51,787 nucleotides of DNA from Bradyrhizobium neotropicale (GTDB lineage Bacteria > Pseudomonadota > Alphaproteobacteria > Rhizobiales > Xanthobacteraceae), in contig NZ_LSEF01000041.1 in NCBI RefSeq assembly GCF_001641695.1, forward strand, positions 60,837 through 112,623. Direction: 5' to 3'. This document shows positions 21,704 to 28,743 of this stretch, in pieces. The translations under genes were made by a program, and so were the position numbers. A model generated the notes under the pieces. The model was not told where the DNA came from. It saw only the letters and a program-made list of their open reading frames with translations, and made no database searches. Within the stretch, counting starts at the first letter, position 1. Every line of letters begins with the position of its first letter.

Positions 21704-21732
21704 TTGCACTTTGTGCGGCGCAGTCGCATATT
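21704..21732 (+). promoter_or_regulatory. Promoter of the suhB/MmgR-like sRNA
   Basis: TTGCAC (21704-21709) and CATATT (21727-21732) are spaced by 17 bp, an acceptable sigma-70 pair. The predicted start near 21740 coincides with the first base of a 9-bp hairpin. Confidence 0.65.
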
Positions 21733-21739
21733 GTTGTGG

Positions 21740-21828
21740 TGCGGTAGCGCTTCGCGTTACCGCTGCCCTCCTTGGGCGTTTCCTCCCTAGACTTGGGCCG
21801 CTTGTTCATTACAAGCGGCCCTTTTTTC
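21740..21828 (+). ncRNA. Trans-acting sRNA candidate, suhB/MmgR (alpha-r8)-like
   Basis: About 89 nt. A perfect 9-bp stem comes first (GCGGTAGCG / CGTTACCGC, loop CTTCG, 21741-21763). An unpaired stretch follows with CCCTCC and GTTTCCTCCCTAGACTT, then a 10-bp GC-rich terminator stem with a T-run. The CCTCC motifs are complementary to Shine-Dalgarno sequences, as in alphaproteobacterial Hfq-dependent sRNAs. The suhB RNA family was named for lying next to inositol-monophosphatase-type genes, as it does here. Family assignment is from memory of motif and context; a covariance search would settle it. Confidence 0.75.
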
Positions 21829-21830
21829 TT
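21795..21830 (+). terminator. Strong Rho-independent terminator of the sRNA
   Basis: GGGCCGCTTG (21795-21804) pairs with CAAGCGGCCC (21812-21821) around a 7-nt loop, followed by six T. No protein gene on the plus strand precedes it for more than 2 kb, which supports a dedicated sRNA. Confidence 0.9.
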
Positions 21831-21927
21831 GGGCCCCTGTTTTCATTTCGACGCGCGCACGAAAGCAAATCGAAAACGCGAACGCGCCAAGCACTCGCGA
21901 TGCAATCACGCGACGAAAGACGAGCCG

Positions 21928-22818
21928 TTATTCCGCCGCGGCCTGGAACGGGCCGAGATCGGTGAAGGGGATCGTGGTCGCCAGCACGTCGGCGAGGATC
22001 GCGAAGTCGGAGGCGACCTGCGCAAAGCGCGGTCCGCGCTCGCGCCGCCGCTCGTCCATGTAGATCGCGCGGTTGAGCTCGATCTGCACAGCGTGCAGGC
22101 CGCTGGCCGGGTTGCCGTAATGCTCGGTGATGAAGCCGCCGGCATAGGGCTTGTTGCGGCCGACCGAATAGCCGAGCCCGCTCAGGGTCTCCTCGACCCG
22201 GTCGGGCAGCAGCGGCGTGCAACTCGTGCCGTAGCGGTCGCCGATCACCATGTCGGGCCGGCGCGGCTCGTCGCGGGAGACGCCGACCGACGGCATCGAG
22301 TGGCAATCGACCAGCACCACCGTGCCGAACAGCTGATGCACCTTGTTGATCAGCCGGCGCAGCGCGCGGTGGTAAGGCTTGTAGAGCGCCTCGATCCGCG
22401 CCAGCGCATCGTCGACCAGGATGCGTTCGCGATAGATCTCCTGGCCGTCGCCGACGACGCGCGGGATGGTGCCGAGGCCACCGGCAACGCGCATCGAGCG
22501 GGTGTTGGCGAAGCTCGGCAGCCGCCCGGAGAACATCCGCGGGTCGAGCTCATAGGGCTCGCGATTGACGTCGACATAGGAGCGCGGGAAGTTGACGCGC
22601 ACCGTCGGAAAGCCGCGATCGCTGAGATGGCCGATCAGCTCATCCATGAACGAGTCTTCCGAGCGCCGCAGCGTCGGCAGGTCGATCCGGGAGGACAGCA
22701 GGAATTCGTCCGGGTAGGTCGAGCCGGAATGGGGCGAGTTGAAGATGATCGGCGCCCGCCACTCGGTGGGCTCCACGATCTCGAAGGCTGGCGACACCTC
22801 GCCGTCAAACCGGGTCAT
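21928..22818 (-). CDS. N-formylglutamate amidohydrolase family protein
   Basis: 296 aa from the ATG at 22818 (MTRFDGEVSPAFEIVEP); a TTG-initiated extension to 22848 is less likely. Family motifs are IIFNSPHSGSTYPDEF, YVDVNREPYELDP, VVLVDCHSMPS, and the late GGFITEHYGNPASGLHAVQI with ELNRAIYMDE. These residues coordinate the metal and bind the substrate in HutG/DUF-type amidohydrolases that release formate and glutamate from N-formylglutamate. No other histidine-utilisation gene is nearby, so the physiological substrate is uncertain. It is divergent from cpdR, a pairing seen widely in Rhizobiales. Confidence 0.88.
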   Translation of the reverse strand: MTRFDGEVSPAFEIVEPTEWRAPIIFNSPHSGSTYPDEFLLSSRIDLPTLRRSEDSFMDELIGHLSDRGFPTVRVNFPRSYVDVNREPYELDPRMFSGRLPSFANTRSMRVAGGLGTIPRVVGDGQEIYRERILVDDALARIEALYKPYHRALRRLINKVHQLFGTVVLVDCHSMPSVGVSRDEPRRPDMVIGDRYGTSCTPLLPDRVEETLSGLGYSVGRNKPYAGGFITEHYGNPASGLHAVQIELNRAIYMDERRRERGPRFAQVASDFAILADVLATTIPFTDLGPFQAAAE

Positions 22819-23137
22819 CTGAGGGGCTTCGTCCCTTTGTAGCCGCAAGATCCGGCAAGGCCCGGATCGAATCGATTCGGCCGGTCGAGCGGCTCTTATG
22901 TGCGTTCATTGTCTGGAATCGCAACCATTCTGCCAAGTGAAAAAGTGTGATCGCCCCCTTGGAACATGTCTTAACCGTGCAGGCACCTCAACCCACGGTT
23001 CGATTGATTCACGCCCCATTCCGGTTCACAAAGAGCGGGCGCACGGGCCCAGGGTAAATACTTTCACTCCAAATTTACCCTCTATCGGGCTTAGTGTTCT
23101 TTGCTGATGTCCTCTCTAGGATTCGACGTTTCCTGCC
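22819..23137. other. 319-bp divergent intergenic region, amidohydrolase/cpdR
   Basis: No protein gene is supported. It holds the two divergent promoters and an inverted repeat at 23051-23081. A 69-codon plus-strand ORF starting at 22898 has no ribosome site and odd composition, and is not called. Confidence 0.5.
23051..23081. promoter_or_regulatory. Inverted repeat upstream of cpdR
   Basis: AGGGTAAAT (23051-23059) and ATTTACCCT (23073-23081) form a perfect 9-bp dyad with a 13-bp centre. It ends 56 bp before the cpdR ATG and is AT-rich against a GC-rich background. It is a candidate operator. Confidence 0.45.
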
Positions 23138-23497
23138 ATGCCAAAGATCCTGCTCGCCGAAGACGACAACGACATGCGCCGCTTCCTGGTCAAGGCGCTG
23201 GAAAACGCCGGTTTTCAGGTCTCCTCGCATGACAACGGCATGGCCGCCTATCAGCGGTTGCGGGAAGAGCCGTTTGAGATGCTGCTCACCGACATCGTGA
23301 TGCCGGAGATGGACGGTATCGAGCTCGCCCGCCGCGCCTCGGAACTCGACCCCGACATCAAGATCATGTTCATCACCGGATTCGCCGCGGTGGCCCTGAA
23401 CTCGGATTCGGACGCCCCCAAGAACGCCAAGGTGCTGTCGAAACCCGTGCACCTGCGCGAATTGGTGAGCGAAGTGAACAAGATGCTAGCGGCCTAA
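23138..23497 (+). CDS. cpdR: Single-domain response regulator CpdR
   Basis: 119 aa, one receiver domain and no output domain. The acidic pair is at 9-10 (AEDDND), the phospho-acceptor is Asp52 (LLTDIVMPEMDG), Thr is in FITGFAAVAL and Lys in VLSKPVHLREL. The sequence closely fits alphaproteobacterial CpdR, which in its unphosphorylated state directs ClpXP to cell-cycle substrates such as CtrA and PdeA, under control of the CckA-ChpT phosphorelay. The genomic pairing with an N-formylglutamate amidohydrolase supports the assignment. Confidence 0.93.
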   Translation: MPKILLAEDDNDMRRFLVKALENAGFQVSSHDNGMAAYQRLREEPFEMLLTDIVMPEMDGIELARRASELDPDIKIMFITGFAAVALNSDSDAPKNAKVLSKPVHLRELVSEVNKMLAA

Positions 23498-23514
23498 ATC
23501 GACTTTGTTCCGTC

Positions 23515-23543
23515 CTTGCGCAGGCTCCCCTGAGCCGTTATAG
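23515..23543 (+). promoter_or_regulatory. tRNA-Val promoter
   Basis: CTTGCG (23515-23520) and TTATAG (23538-23543) are 17 bp apart. The -10 hexamer ends 28 bp before the mature tRNA 5' end. Confidence 0.55.
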
Positions 23544-23571
23544 GGACCCCACCCGATCTAGACGACCTCTA

Positions 23572-23646
23572 GGGCACGTAGCTCAGCGGGAGAGCACTAC
23601 CTTGACATGGTAGGGGTCACAGGTTCGATCCCTGTCGTGCCCACCA
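23572..23646 (+). tRNA. tRNA-Val (anticodon GAC)
   Basis: 75 nt including the encoded CCA. The acceptor arm GGGCACG pairs with CGTGCCC. The D stem is GCTC/GAGC, the anticodon stem CTACC/GGTAG with loop TTGACAT (anticodon GAC), and the T arm ACAGG-TTCGATC-CCTGT. The discriminator is A. All stems are fully paired. Confidence 0.97.
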
Positions 23647-23848
23647 TCCTTCGCTCGCGCAGCGAGAGAAGGATGCCACGCCGAAGCCAACGGGCGAAGA
23701 CGGGCTTTTCGCCGCGAGCTACGGCTGGGCAAGCCACGACCATCCAGGCGGCGAAGCGTGTCCGGCGTAGCTCGAACAGCGTAGACGGACTGGGGCGTCC
23801 AGTTCCGCTTCCCGGGAACGCCCCGGCGCCATCCGGCATTGGTACGTC
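23647..23848. repeat. tRNA-downstream repeat-like segment
   Basis: A hairpin (CTTCGCTCGC / GCGAGAGAAG, about 23651-23673) follows the tRNA directly. The sequences GCGAGCTACGGCTGG and GTGTCCGGCGTAGCTCGA resemble short repeats I recall downstream of Bradyrhizobium tRNAs. No coding signal is visible. There is no integrase or duplicated tRNA end. Confidence 0.45.
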
Positions 23849-24064
23849 ATGCCAAACACCTTCAAAGTCGGTGACCACGTGAGCTGGAATTCCGAGGCTG
23901 GCCGCGTGCGCGGCCATATCCTGCGCGTGCACAGGAAAGACGTCGACTACAGGGGCTATATCCACCACGCGAGCCCGGATGATCCGCAATACGAGATCAA
24001 AAGCGACAAGACCGACCACATCGCCCTGCATAAGGGCTGGGCGCTGCGGCGGCTGGGGAGCTGA
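23849..24064 (+). CDS. DUF2945 / HVA1-type TUDOR-like small protein
   Basis: 71 aa. The sequence KVGDHVSWNSEAGRVRGHIL...YEIKSDKTDHIALHKGWALRRL matches the DUF2945 family (hypervirulence-associated TUDOR-like domain). This is a small beta-barrel with the pattern VsWns..G.v.G.I and a late SDKTgh.A.HK..AL. The molecular role is unknown. The ATG at 23849 is the only sensible start. It precedes a DUF488 gene by 30 bp on the same strand, so the two may be co-transcribed. Confidence 0.88.
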   Translation: MPNTFKVGDHVSWNSEAGRVRGHILRVHRKDVDYRGYIHHASPDDPQYEIKSDKTDHIALHKGWALRRLGS

Positions 24065-24094
24065 CGTGCCGCCGTCGCGCTGACAGGGCGTCCC

Positions 24095-24640
24095 ATGGCG
24101 CATCCGTTCTTCACGCTTGGCCACGCGGCCCGCCCGATCGAGGAGTTCGTCGAATTGCTGAAGGGCGTCTCCGTCACGCGCGTTGTCGACGTTCGCACCG
24201 TGCCGCGCTCGCGCACCAACCCGCAGTACAATCGCGAGACCTTGCCGCAATCGCTCGAGGCGCATGCGATCGGCTACGAGCATGTCGGCGCGCTCGGCGG
24301 CCTGCGCAGCCGCAACCGCGACATGCCGCCCGAGATCAACGCGTTCTGGCAGAACGACAGCTTCCACAATTACGCCGACTACGCCATGAGCGACGCCTTT
24401 CAGGCGGGCTTCGCGCATCTGCGCGAACTGGGGCACCGGCAGCGTTGCGCCATCGTTTGTGCGGAGACGGTGTGGTGGCGGTGCCACCGGCGGATCATCA
24501 CCGATTATCTCATCGCGGCCGGCGAGACCGTGTTTCACATTCTGGGACCCGGAAAGGTCGAGCCGGCCGCGATCAACCCGGCCGCGCGCATCGCGCCTGA
24601 TGGTCGTCTCACCTATCCCGCGGAAACCTCGGTTAGCTAA
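24095..24640 (+). CDS. DUF488 family protein
   Basis: 181 aa. DUF488 marks are the N-terminal FTLGHAARPIEEFVELLKG, VVDVRTVPRSRTNPQYN, YEHVGALGGLRSR and CAETVWWRCHRRIITDYL with two conserved Cys and His. DUF488 proteins are widespread, small and uncharacterised. No membrane segment or signal peptide is present. It follows the DUF2945 gene closely and precedes the ATC-hydrolase-like gene by 49 bp. Confidence 0.9.
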   Translation: MAHPFFTLGHAARPIEEFVELLKGVSVTRVVDVRTVPRSRTNPQYNRETLPQSLEAHAIGYEHVGALGGLRSRNRDMPPEINAFWQNDSFHNYADYAMSDAFQAGFAHLRELGHRQRCAIVCAETVWWRCHRRIITDYLIAAGETVFHILGPGKVEPAAINPAARIAPDGRLTYPAETSVS

Positions 24641-24689
24641 TCGCCTCCGGCCGGGCTAAGCTTGCCGCAACGAGAACGAGGAGGCGTGG

Positions 24690-25163
24690 GTGAGCGTTTC
24701 CGTCATCGAACAGGCAAAGATCCAGGCCGAGGTGCTGATCCCGCTGGTCAAAGCCCTGCAGGCCGAGCTTGGCGAGGCGCGCGCCAATGCGCTGGTGCGC
24801 AAGGCGCTCGGCGATCTCTATCGCCGCTACGGCGAGGAATTTTGGCAAGCCAAGAACGAGACCAATCTCGGCAAGGCGGTCGCGTCGGCGTTCAGCACCT
24901 ACGCGCGCGACGATGCACTCGCCTACGACGTGATCGAGCAGTCGGAAGACGCATTCGCCTTCGACGTGAAGCGCTGCGCCTATGCCGAGTTCTACAAGGC
25001 GCTCGGCGAGTCGGAGCTCGGCTTTCTCCTGGTCTGCACCGCCGACTTCGCGACGGCGGACGGATTTGGTCCCGACATCAAGCTCGCGCGCACGCAGACG
25101 ATCATGCAGGGCGCCGATCATTGCGACTTCCGCTACCGGCGCGACCCCGCCGGTTCGACGTGA
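24690..25163 (+). CDS. L-2-amino-thiazoline-4-carboxylate hydrolase-like protein
   Basis: 157 aa with a GTG start after a GAGGAGG box. The overall fold pattern matches the ATC_hydrolase family: an N-terminal helical region (LVKALQAELGEARANALVRK), then FDVKRCAYAEFYKALGESEL, GFLLVCTADFATADGFGPD and the C-terminal ADHCDFRYR. The founding member opens the thiazoline ring in bacterial conversion of ATC to L-cysteine. The conserved Cys residues in VKRC, VCTAD and HCDFRY fit the family. Whether this protein acts on ATC is unknown. Confidence 0.85.
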   Translation: MSVSVIEQAKIQAEVLIPLVKALQAELGEARANALVRKALGDLYRRYGEEFWQAKNETNLGKAVASAFSTYARDDALAYDVIEQSEDAFAFDVKRCAYAEFYKALGESELGFLLVCTADFATADGFGPDIKLARTQTIMQGADHCDFRYRRDPAGST

Positions 25164-25169
25164 GGGATG

Positions 25170-26018
25170 TCACGGCCCCGGCGTGACGAAGGCCGAAGCG
25201 ATGGTGCCGTCGGCCTCGAGCGCGATATGCCAATGCGACGCCGCGCCGCCCTGATGCCAGACCGAATAAACGTCCTGGCCTTGCGCGCCCACGCCAAGAA
25301 ACTCGATCGATGCGATCGGGCCCATGTCGGCGAGGCTGCGCTGCAAGCGCGGCAATTGCTTGCGGGTGGCCTCCGCCAGTCCCGCACTCATCTCCGCGTA
25401 ATTGGGCTGACCCGACGCGAGACTTGCGACGAGACGGCGAAGTGCGGCCTCGGTGCCGGGACTGGCCGACCGGCTGCTCATGCGGTCCTCGATCGCGCGC
25501 TGAAGCTCATGCGCCGCGGCCGCATCGATGCGCGGCATGGTGTGGTCGTTGCCATGCTGACGCAGCACCACAGCGGTCGGCCTGCTGTCCGGACCAAGGA
25601 TGAAGCGGAGCTTGACCTCGATGTCGTCCGCGGTGAATTCCGTTTCGTCCACGGCGAGATACGGCACCGCGCCTTGGCCGCTCAGACGCCCCGACAACTG
25701 GCCTCCGTCGCGCGTGACGGTGAAGACGGCATTGTGAAACTGATAGTTTCCGACGTAGCGGTCCAGGATATCGGACGGGACATGAACCTCTTTCCCGTTC
25801 GTCACACCGGCGTCGACCTTCGCGCCCGGTCCACCGCTTCCCTCATGCCCGCCTTGTTCGGCGGTGCGGATCCTGGCCGCGAGGACGTTCCAGTTGGGCA
25901 GTCCAAATAATTTCGCGATGAGCTCGAGGCTCTCGCCGACGCCGAGGGAGACCGACCGGGAGTTGAGAGCTTCGCGAAGCGTTTGCGCCATGGCTTTGGC
26001 GTCGCGGAAATCGCGCAT
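25170..26018 (-). CDS. Glyoxalase-related N-terminal domain fused to DUF3471-like domain
   Basis: 282 aa. Residues 1-52 (MRDFRDAKAMAQTLREALNS, LGVGESLELIAKLFGLPNWN, VLAARI) match a short helical domain found at the start of 'glyoxalase superfamily protein' entries in rhizobia. A linker rich in Gly follows, then a DUF3471-like lipocalin-type segment (VPSDILDRYVGNYQFHNAVF, then TVTRDGGQLSGRLSGQG). The C-terminal 100 residues are unassigned. No signal peptide is present. The start at 26018 keeps the conserved MRDFRDAK. Function is unknown. The gene converges on the ATC-hydrolase-like gene, with 6 bp between the stops. Confidence 0.7.
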   Translation of the reverse strand: MRDFRDAKAMAQTLREALNSRSVSLGVGESLELIAKLFGLPNWNVLAARIRTAEQGGHEGSGGPGAKVDAGVTNGKEVHVPSDILDRYVGNYQFHNAVFTVTRDGGQLSGRLSGQGAVPYLAVDETEFTADDIEVKLRFILGPDSRPTAVVLRQHGNDHTMPRIDAAAAHELQRAIEDRMSSRSASPGTEAALRRLVASLASGQPNYAEMSAGLAEATRKQLPRLQRSLADMGPIASIEFLGVGAQGQDVYSVWHQGGAASHWHIALEADGTIASAFVTPGP

Positions 26019-26234
26019 GTGCCGTTCCTCTGCTATGCGAACGGAAAAACGTCAGAGCTTGCGTTACTGACCCGTTCGCGTGAGCAAAGGACGCGTGCGG
26101 CGGTCTGATACACTTCACCATACCCACAAGGGCGCAAGCAGCAGGCGGTATCCACCGAAAGGAAGTGTGCTTGAGGGTGTCGTGCTTGTCAACAAACGCG
26201 AAACGCGACACGCATCGGGCGTAGCGCGATCACG

Positions 26235-27221
26235 CTAGGCGCAGATGTTTCCACCCCGCACGAGAGTGGACGGTGCAATTCCCAATGTCTGCGACGGATG
26301 CTCGCCGAACATCGTGAAATAATAGTGAGAGAAGCGGCCGAGCTCGTAGAAGCCCTGCTGCATGGCCACCGCGGCAACCGTCGTCGAGCCTGGTGCGCTG
26401 TCGCGCAGGATGGAATGGATGGCGCACAGGCGCTTGTACCGCAGGAAGGTGACCGGCCCGATGCCAAACACTTCCTGAAAGGCGCGATGCAAGGTGCGCC
26501 GGGATACTCTCAGCGTGGAGCAGATCTCCGAAACGTGCACCGGGCGCGGGCCGGTCTCGTCCAGATAGTCCTCGACCCTGCGGATGAGCCGCCGTGCCGA
26601 AGGCAGCCAGCCGCTGTCGTCGGGTGGCAGCGACGATATGACGTTGGCGGCCATGCACTCGACGATCGACCGTTTCCAGAAATCGGCGTTCGACGGCATC
26701 AGCGCGTATTTGTGGGTGCGCAGATGCGACATGATCCGGACCAGACGATGCGAGGCGACCGCGCCGGTCGCAAGATCAGCGCGGAAGTGACCGCGGCCGC
26801 GCCAGGTGTCGGGGTCGCTCAGCCTTGCCTCGCCGCCGAACAGCGACGTCACCTCGTCGAGATCGAAGCGCATCGCCGCGTAGGCGGACCCGCCGTGAAA
26901 CACGCCGTCATGTTCGAGCAGCGGCGGAATCACGAGCACGTCGTTGAGCTGCATGTCGAACGACCAATGCGCCACGCGCTGCTCTGCCGCCAGCAGCATG
27001 CCGATGATCAGCTTGTCGTCGCTGGCGATGCGCTGCGTGCGCATGCCGACGTTGAAGGCGCCGATGCTGAGCGAGAAATCTCCGATGCCAACATGGGACA
27101 GCGTGCCGTGCAGCCGTCCGCGTCCAAGCTGCATGACGTCGACATGTGATCCGTGAACGGCCTGCTGAAGGCCCTCGAAACCATCAAGCTTCTGCGAATC
27201 AACCAGAAGAAACTGCCCCAT
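26235..27221 (-). CDS. AraC-family transcriptional regulator
   Basis: 328 aa. The C-terminal ~100 residues hold two helix-turn-helix motifs: VHVSEICSTLRVSRRTLHRA and FYELGRFSHYYFTMFGEHPS, a standard AraC DNA-binding domain. The N-terminal ~220 residues form a sensing domain of the type seen in AraC regulators next to oxidative or sulfur metabolism genes; no ligand can be named. It is transcribed away from the FGE-sulfatase genes across a 499-bp gap that contains direct repeats, which suggests it regulates them. Confidence 0.92.
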   Translation of the reverse strand: MGQFLLVDSQKLDGFEGLQQAVHGSHVDVMQLGRGRLHGTLSHVGIGDFSLSIGAFNVGMRTQRIASDDKLIIGMLLAAEQRVAHWSFDMQLNDVLVIPPLLEHDGVFHGGSAYAAMRFDLDEVTSLFGGEARLSDPDTWRGRGHFRADLATGAVASHRLVRIMSHLRTHKYALMPSNADFWKRSIVECMAANVISSLPPDDSGWLPSARRLIRRVEDYLDETGPRPVHVSEICSTLRVSRRTLHRAFQEVFGIGPVTFLRYKRLCAIHSILRDSAPGSTTVAAVAMQQGFYELGRFSHYYFTMFGEHPSQTLGIAPSTLVRGGNICA

Positions 27222-27720
27222 GGCGGCACTCTCTGATGGAAGCGCGACAATTATGCGGCAGGCGACGGGATAATACTACCGCGCCCAGGAAGAGGGCGGA
27301 GCGATGCAGCTTCGCTCTTTGAAGCAAATCATCGCCGAACTTGACGCGAAGTATACGCGTCGCAACCATCGGTATTGAAGGACCGGCGCACTGCGTCGTT
27401 AGGGCTAACTGCCGCTGTGGTGCGCTGGCACAATTTGCACATCACAGGTTTCCAATCTTCGGATACCATTTGCACCTCAGCAATTTTTTCCGAGTCGCTC
27501 CGCGGATCGCAGAGCGCACGCAGCCGTGGTTCGCTGTGTGCTCAAATGGGTGCGCGCGAAAGAGGAAGAGATGTTTACGCAATATGCCGTGAACATCTTA
27601 GCCTTCAGCGCCGACAGGAGGGGGATCAGGCGATGTGTCCAGCGCACAGGGCGATCTGTCACTGCCGAATTCCGTTGAATTTCGCGCCGTAGCATCGGGT
27701 GGACGTATCGGGGTTCCACC
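27222..27720. other. 499-bp intergenic region, AraC regulator / FGE gene
   Basis: No gene is supported; the ORFs here overlap one another and lack ribosome sites. The region is lower in GC than its flanks around 27340-27500. It contains a pair of direct repeats at 27433-27475 that are candidate activator sites. Confidence 0.55.
27433..27475. promoter_or_regulatory. Direct repeats ATTTGCACnnCA, candidate AraC-type binding sites
   Basis: ATTTGCACATCA begins at 27433 and ATTTGCACCTCA at 27468, 35 bp apart (start to start). Two same-orientation half-sites spaced by a few helical turns are typical of AraC-family regulators, and the AraC gene lies immediately upstream. Confidence 0.45.
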
Positions 27721-28734
27721 ATGCTGCGGACCGATCTGGATCACTGCGAGTGGTTGCCGGATGACGTGAAGACCGGCGAGATGGTCTTCATCGCCGGTGG
27801 TACATTCCGGATGGGCTCCGACCACCATTATCCGGAGGAAGCGCCGAGCCATCGGGTGTCCGTTGACGGCTTCTGGATCGACCGCACGCCGGTGACCAAC
27901 CGGCAGTTCAAGAAATTCGTCAATGCGACCGGCCACGTCACCGAGGCGCAGCTCGTTCCCGATCCCAAGGACTATCCCGGCGCGCTGAAGGAGATGCTCT
28001 ACGCCGGCTCGCTGGTGTTCTCGCCGTTGCCGCGCATCACCGATCTGCGCGATTGGAGCCAGTGGTGGAGCTTCATGCGCGGCGCCAACTGGCGCCATCC
28101 TTACGGCCCCGGCAGCAACATCAAGGGGCTCGACGATCATCCCGTCGTCCACGTCTCCCATAGCGACGCGGCTGCCTATGCGCGCTGGGCTGGCAAGGAT
28201 CTGCCGACGGAAGCGGAATGGGAGTTCGCCGCGCGCGGCGGCCTCGACGGCGAGGAGTTCGCCTGGGGCGACGCGCTGATGCCCGGCGGCAACCACATGG
28301 CCAACATCTGGCAGGGAAACTTCCCTGTCCAGAACCTCGGCGAGGATGGGTTCGAGCGTACCTCGCCGGTCATGGCCTTTCCGCCGAACGGCTACGGCCT
28401 CTATGACATGATCGGCAATGTCTGGGAGTGGACCTCGGACTGGTGGTCGGCGCGGCATGTGGCGGATGTCGCAAAGCCCTGCTGCATCCCACTTAATCCG
28501 CGCGGCGGGTGTGAGGAGGCGAGCTTTGATCCATGTCAACCAGACATACGCATCCCGCGGAAAGTCTTGAAAGGCGGTTCGCATCTCTGCGCGCCGAACT
28601 ATTGCCGCCGCTATCGCCCGGCCGCGCGTCACGCCGAGCCGGTCGATACCTCGACCAGCCACGTCGGATTCAGGTGTGTGGTGCGCGTGCCCACCGCCCG
28701 CCGCCACCAACAGGAAGGAATTGCTGCAATATAG
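27721..28734 (+). CDS. Formylglycine-generating enzyme (sulfatase-modifying factor)
   Basis: 337 aa, SUMF1/FGE family. It oxidises a cysteine in the sulfatase signature to C-alpha-formylglycine using O2. Family blocks are FIAGGTFRMGSDHHYPEEAP, HRVSVDGFWIDRTPVTNRQF, LPTEAEWEFAARGG, IGNVWEWTSDWW and KGGSHLCAPNYCRRYRPAAR. The two active-site cysteines are Cys290 and Cys295, with the same 5-residue spacing as human FGE. Many family members lack them, so their presence argues for true FGE activity. The stop is 9 bp before the sulfatase start, so the enzyme and its likely client are co-expressed. Confidence 0.95.
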   Translation: MLRTDLDHCEWLPDDVKTGEMVFIAGGTFRMGSDHHYPEEAPSHRVSVDGFWIDRTPVTNRQFKKFVNATGHVTEAQLVPDPKDYPGALKEMLYAGSLVFSPLPRITDLRDWSQWWSFMRGANWRHPYGPGSNIKGLDDHPVVHVSHSDAAAYARWAGKDLPTEAEWEFAARGGLDGEEFAWGDALMPGGNHMANIWQGNFPVQNLGEDGFERTSPVMAFPPNGYGLYDMIGNVWEWTSDWWSARHVADVAKPCCIPLNPRGGCEEASFDPCQPDIRIPRKVLKGGSHLCAPNYCRRYRPAARHAEPVDTSTSHVGFRCVVRVPTARRHQQEGIAAI

Positions 28735-28743
28735 GAGTATCGC

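Noticed and set aside
22898..23107. 69-codon plus-strand ORF before cpdR
   Set aside because: No ribosome site and Cys/His-rich random-looking sequence; it overlaps the likely cpdR promoter and dyad.
23572..26234. Genomic island inserted at tRNA-Val
   Set aside because: Accessory-like small genes follow the tRNA, but there is no integrase and no duplicated 3' tRNA end in the window.
27375..27692. Overlapping small ORFs between the AraC and FGE genes
   Set aside because: Several frames are open at once with no SD or conserved pattern; more likely regulatory DNA.
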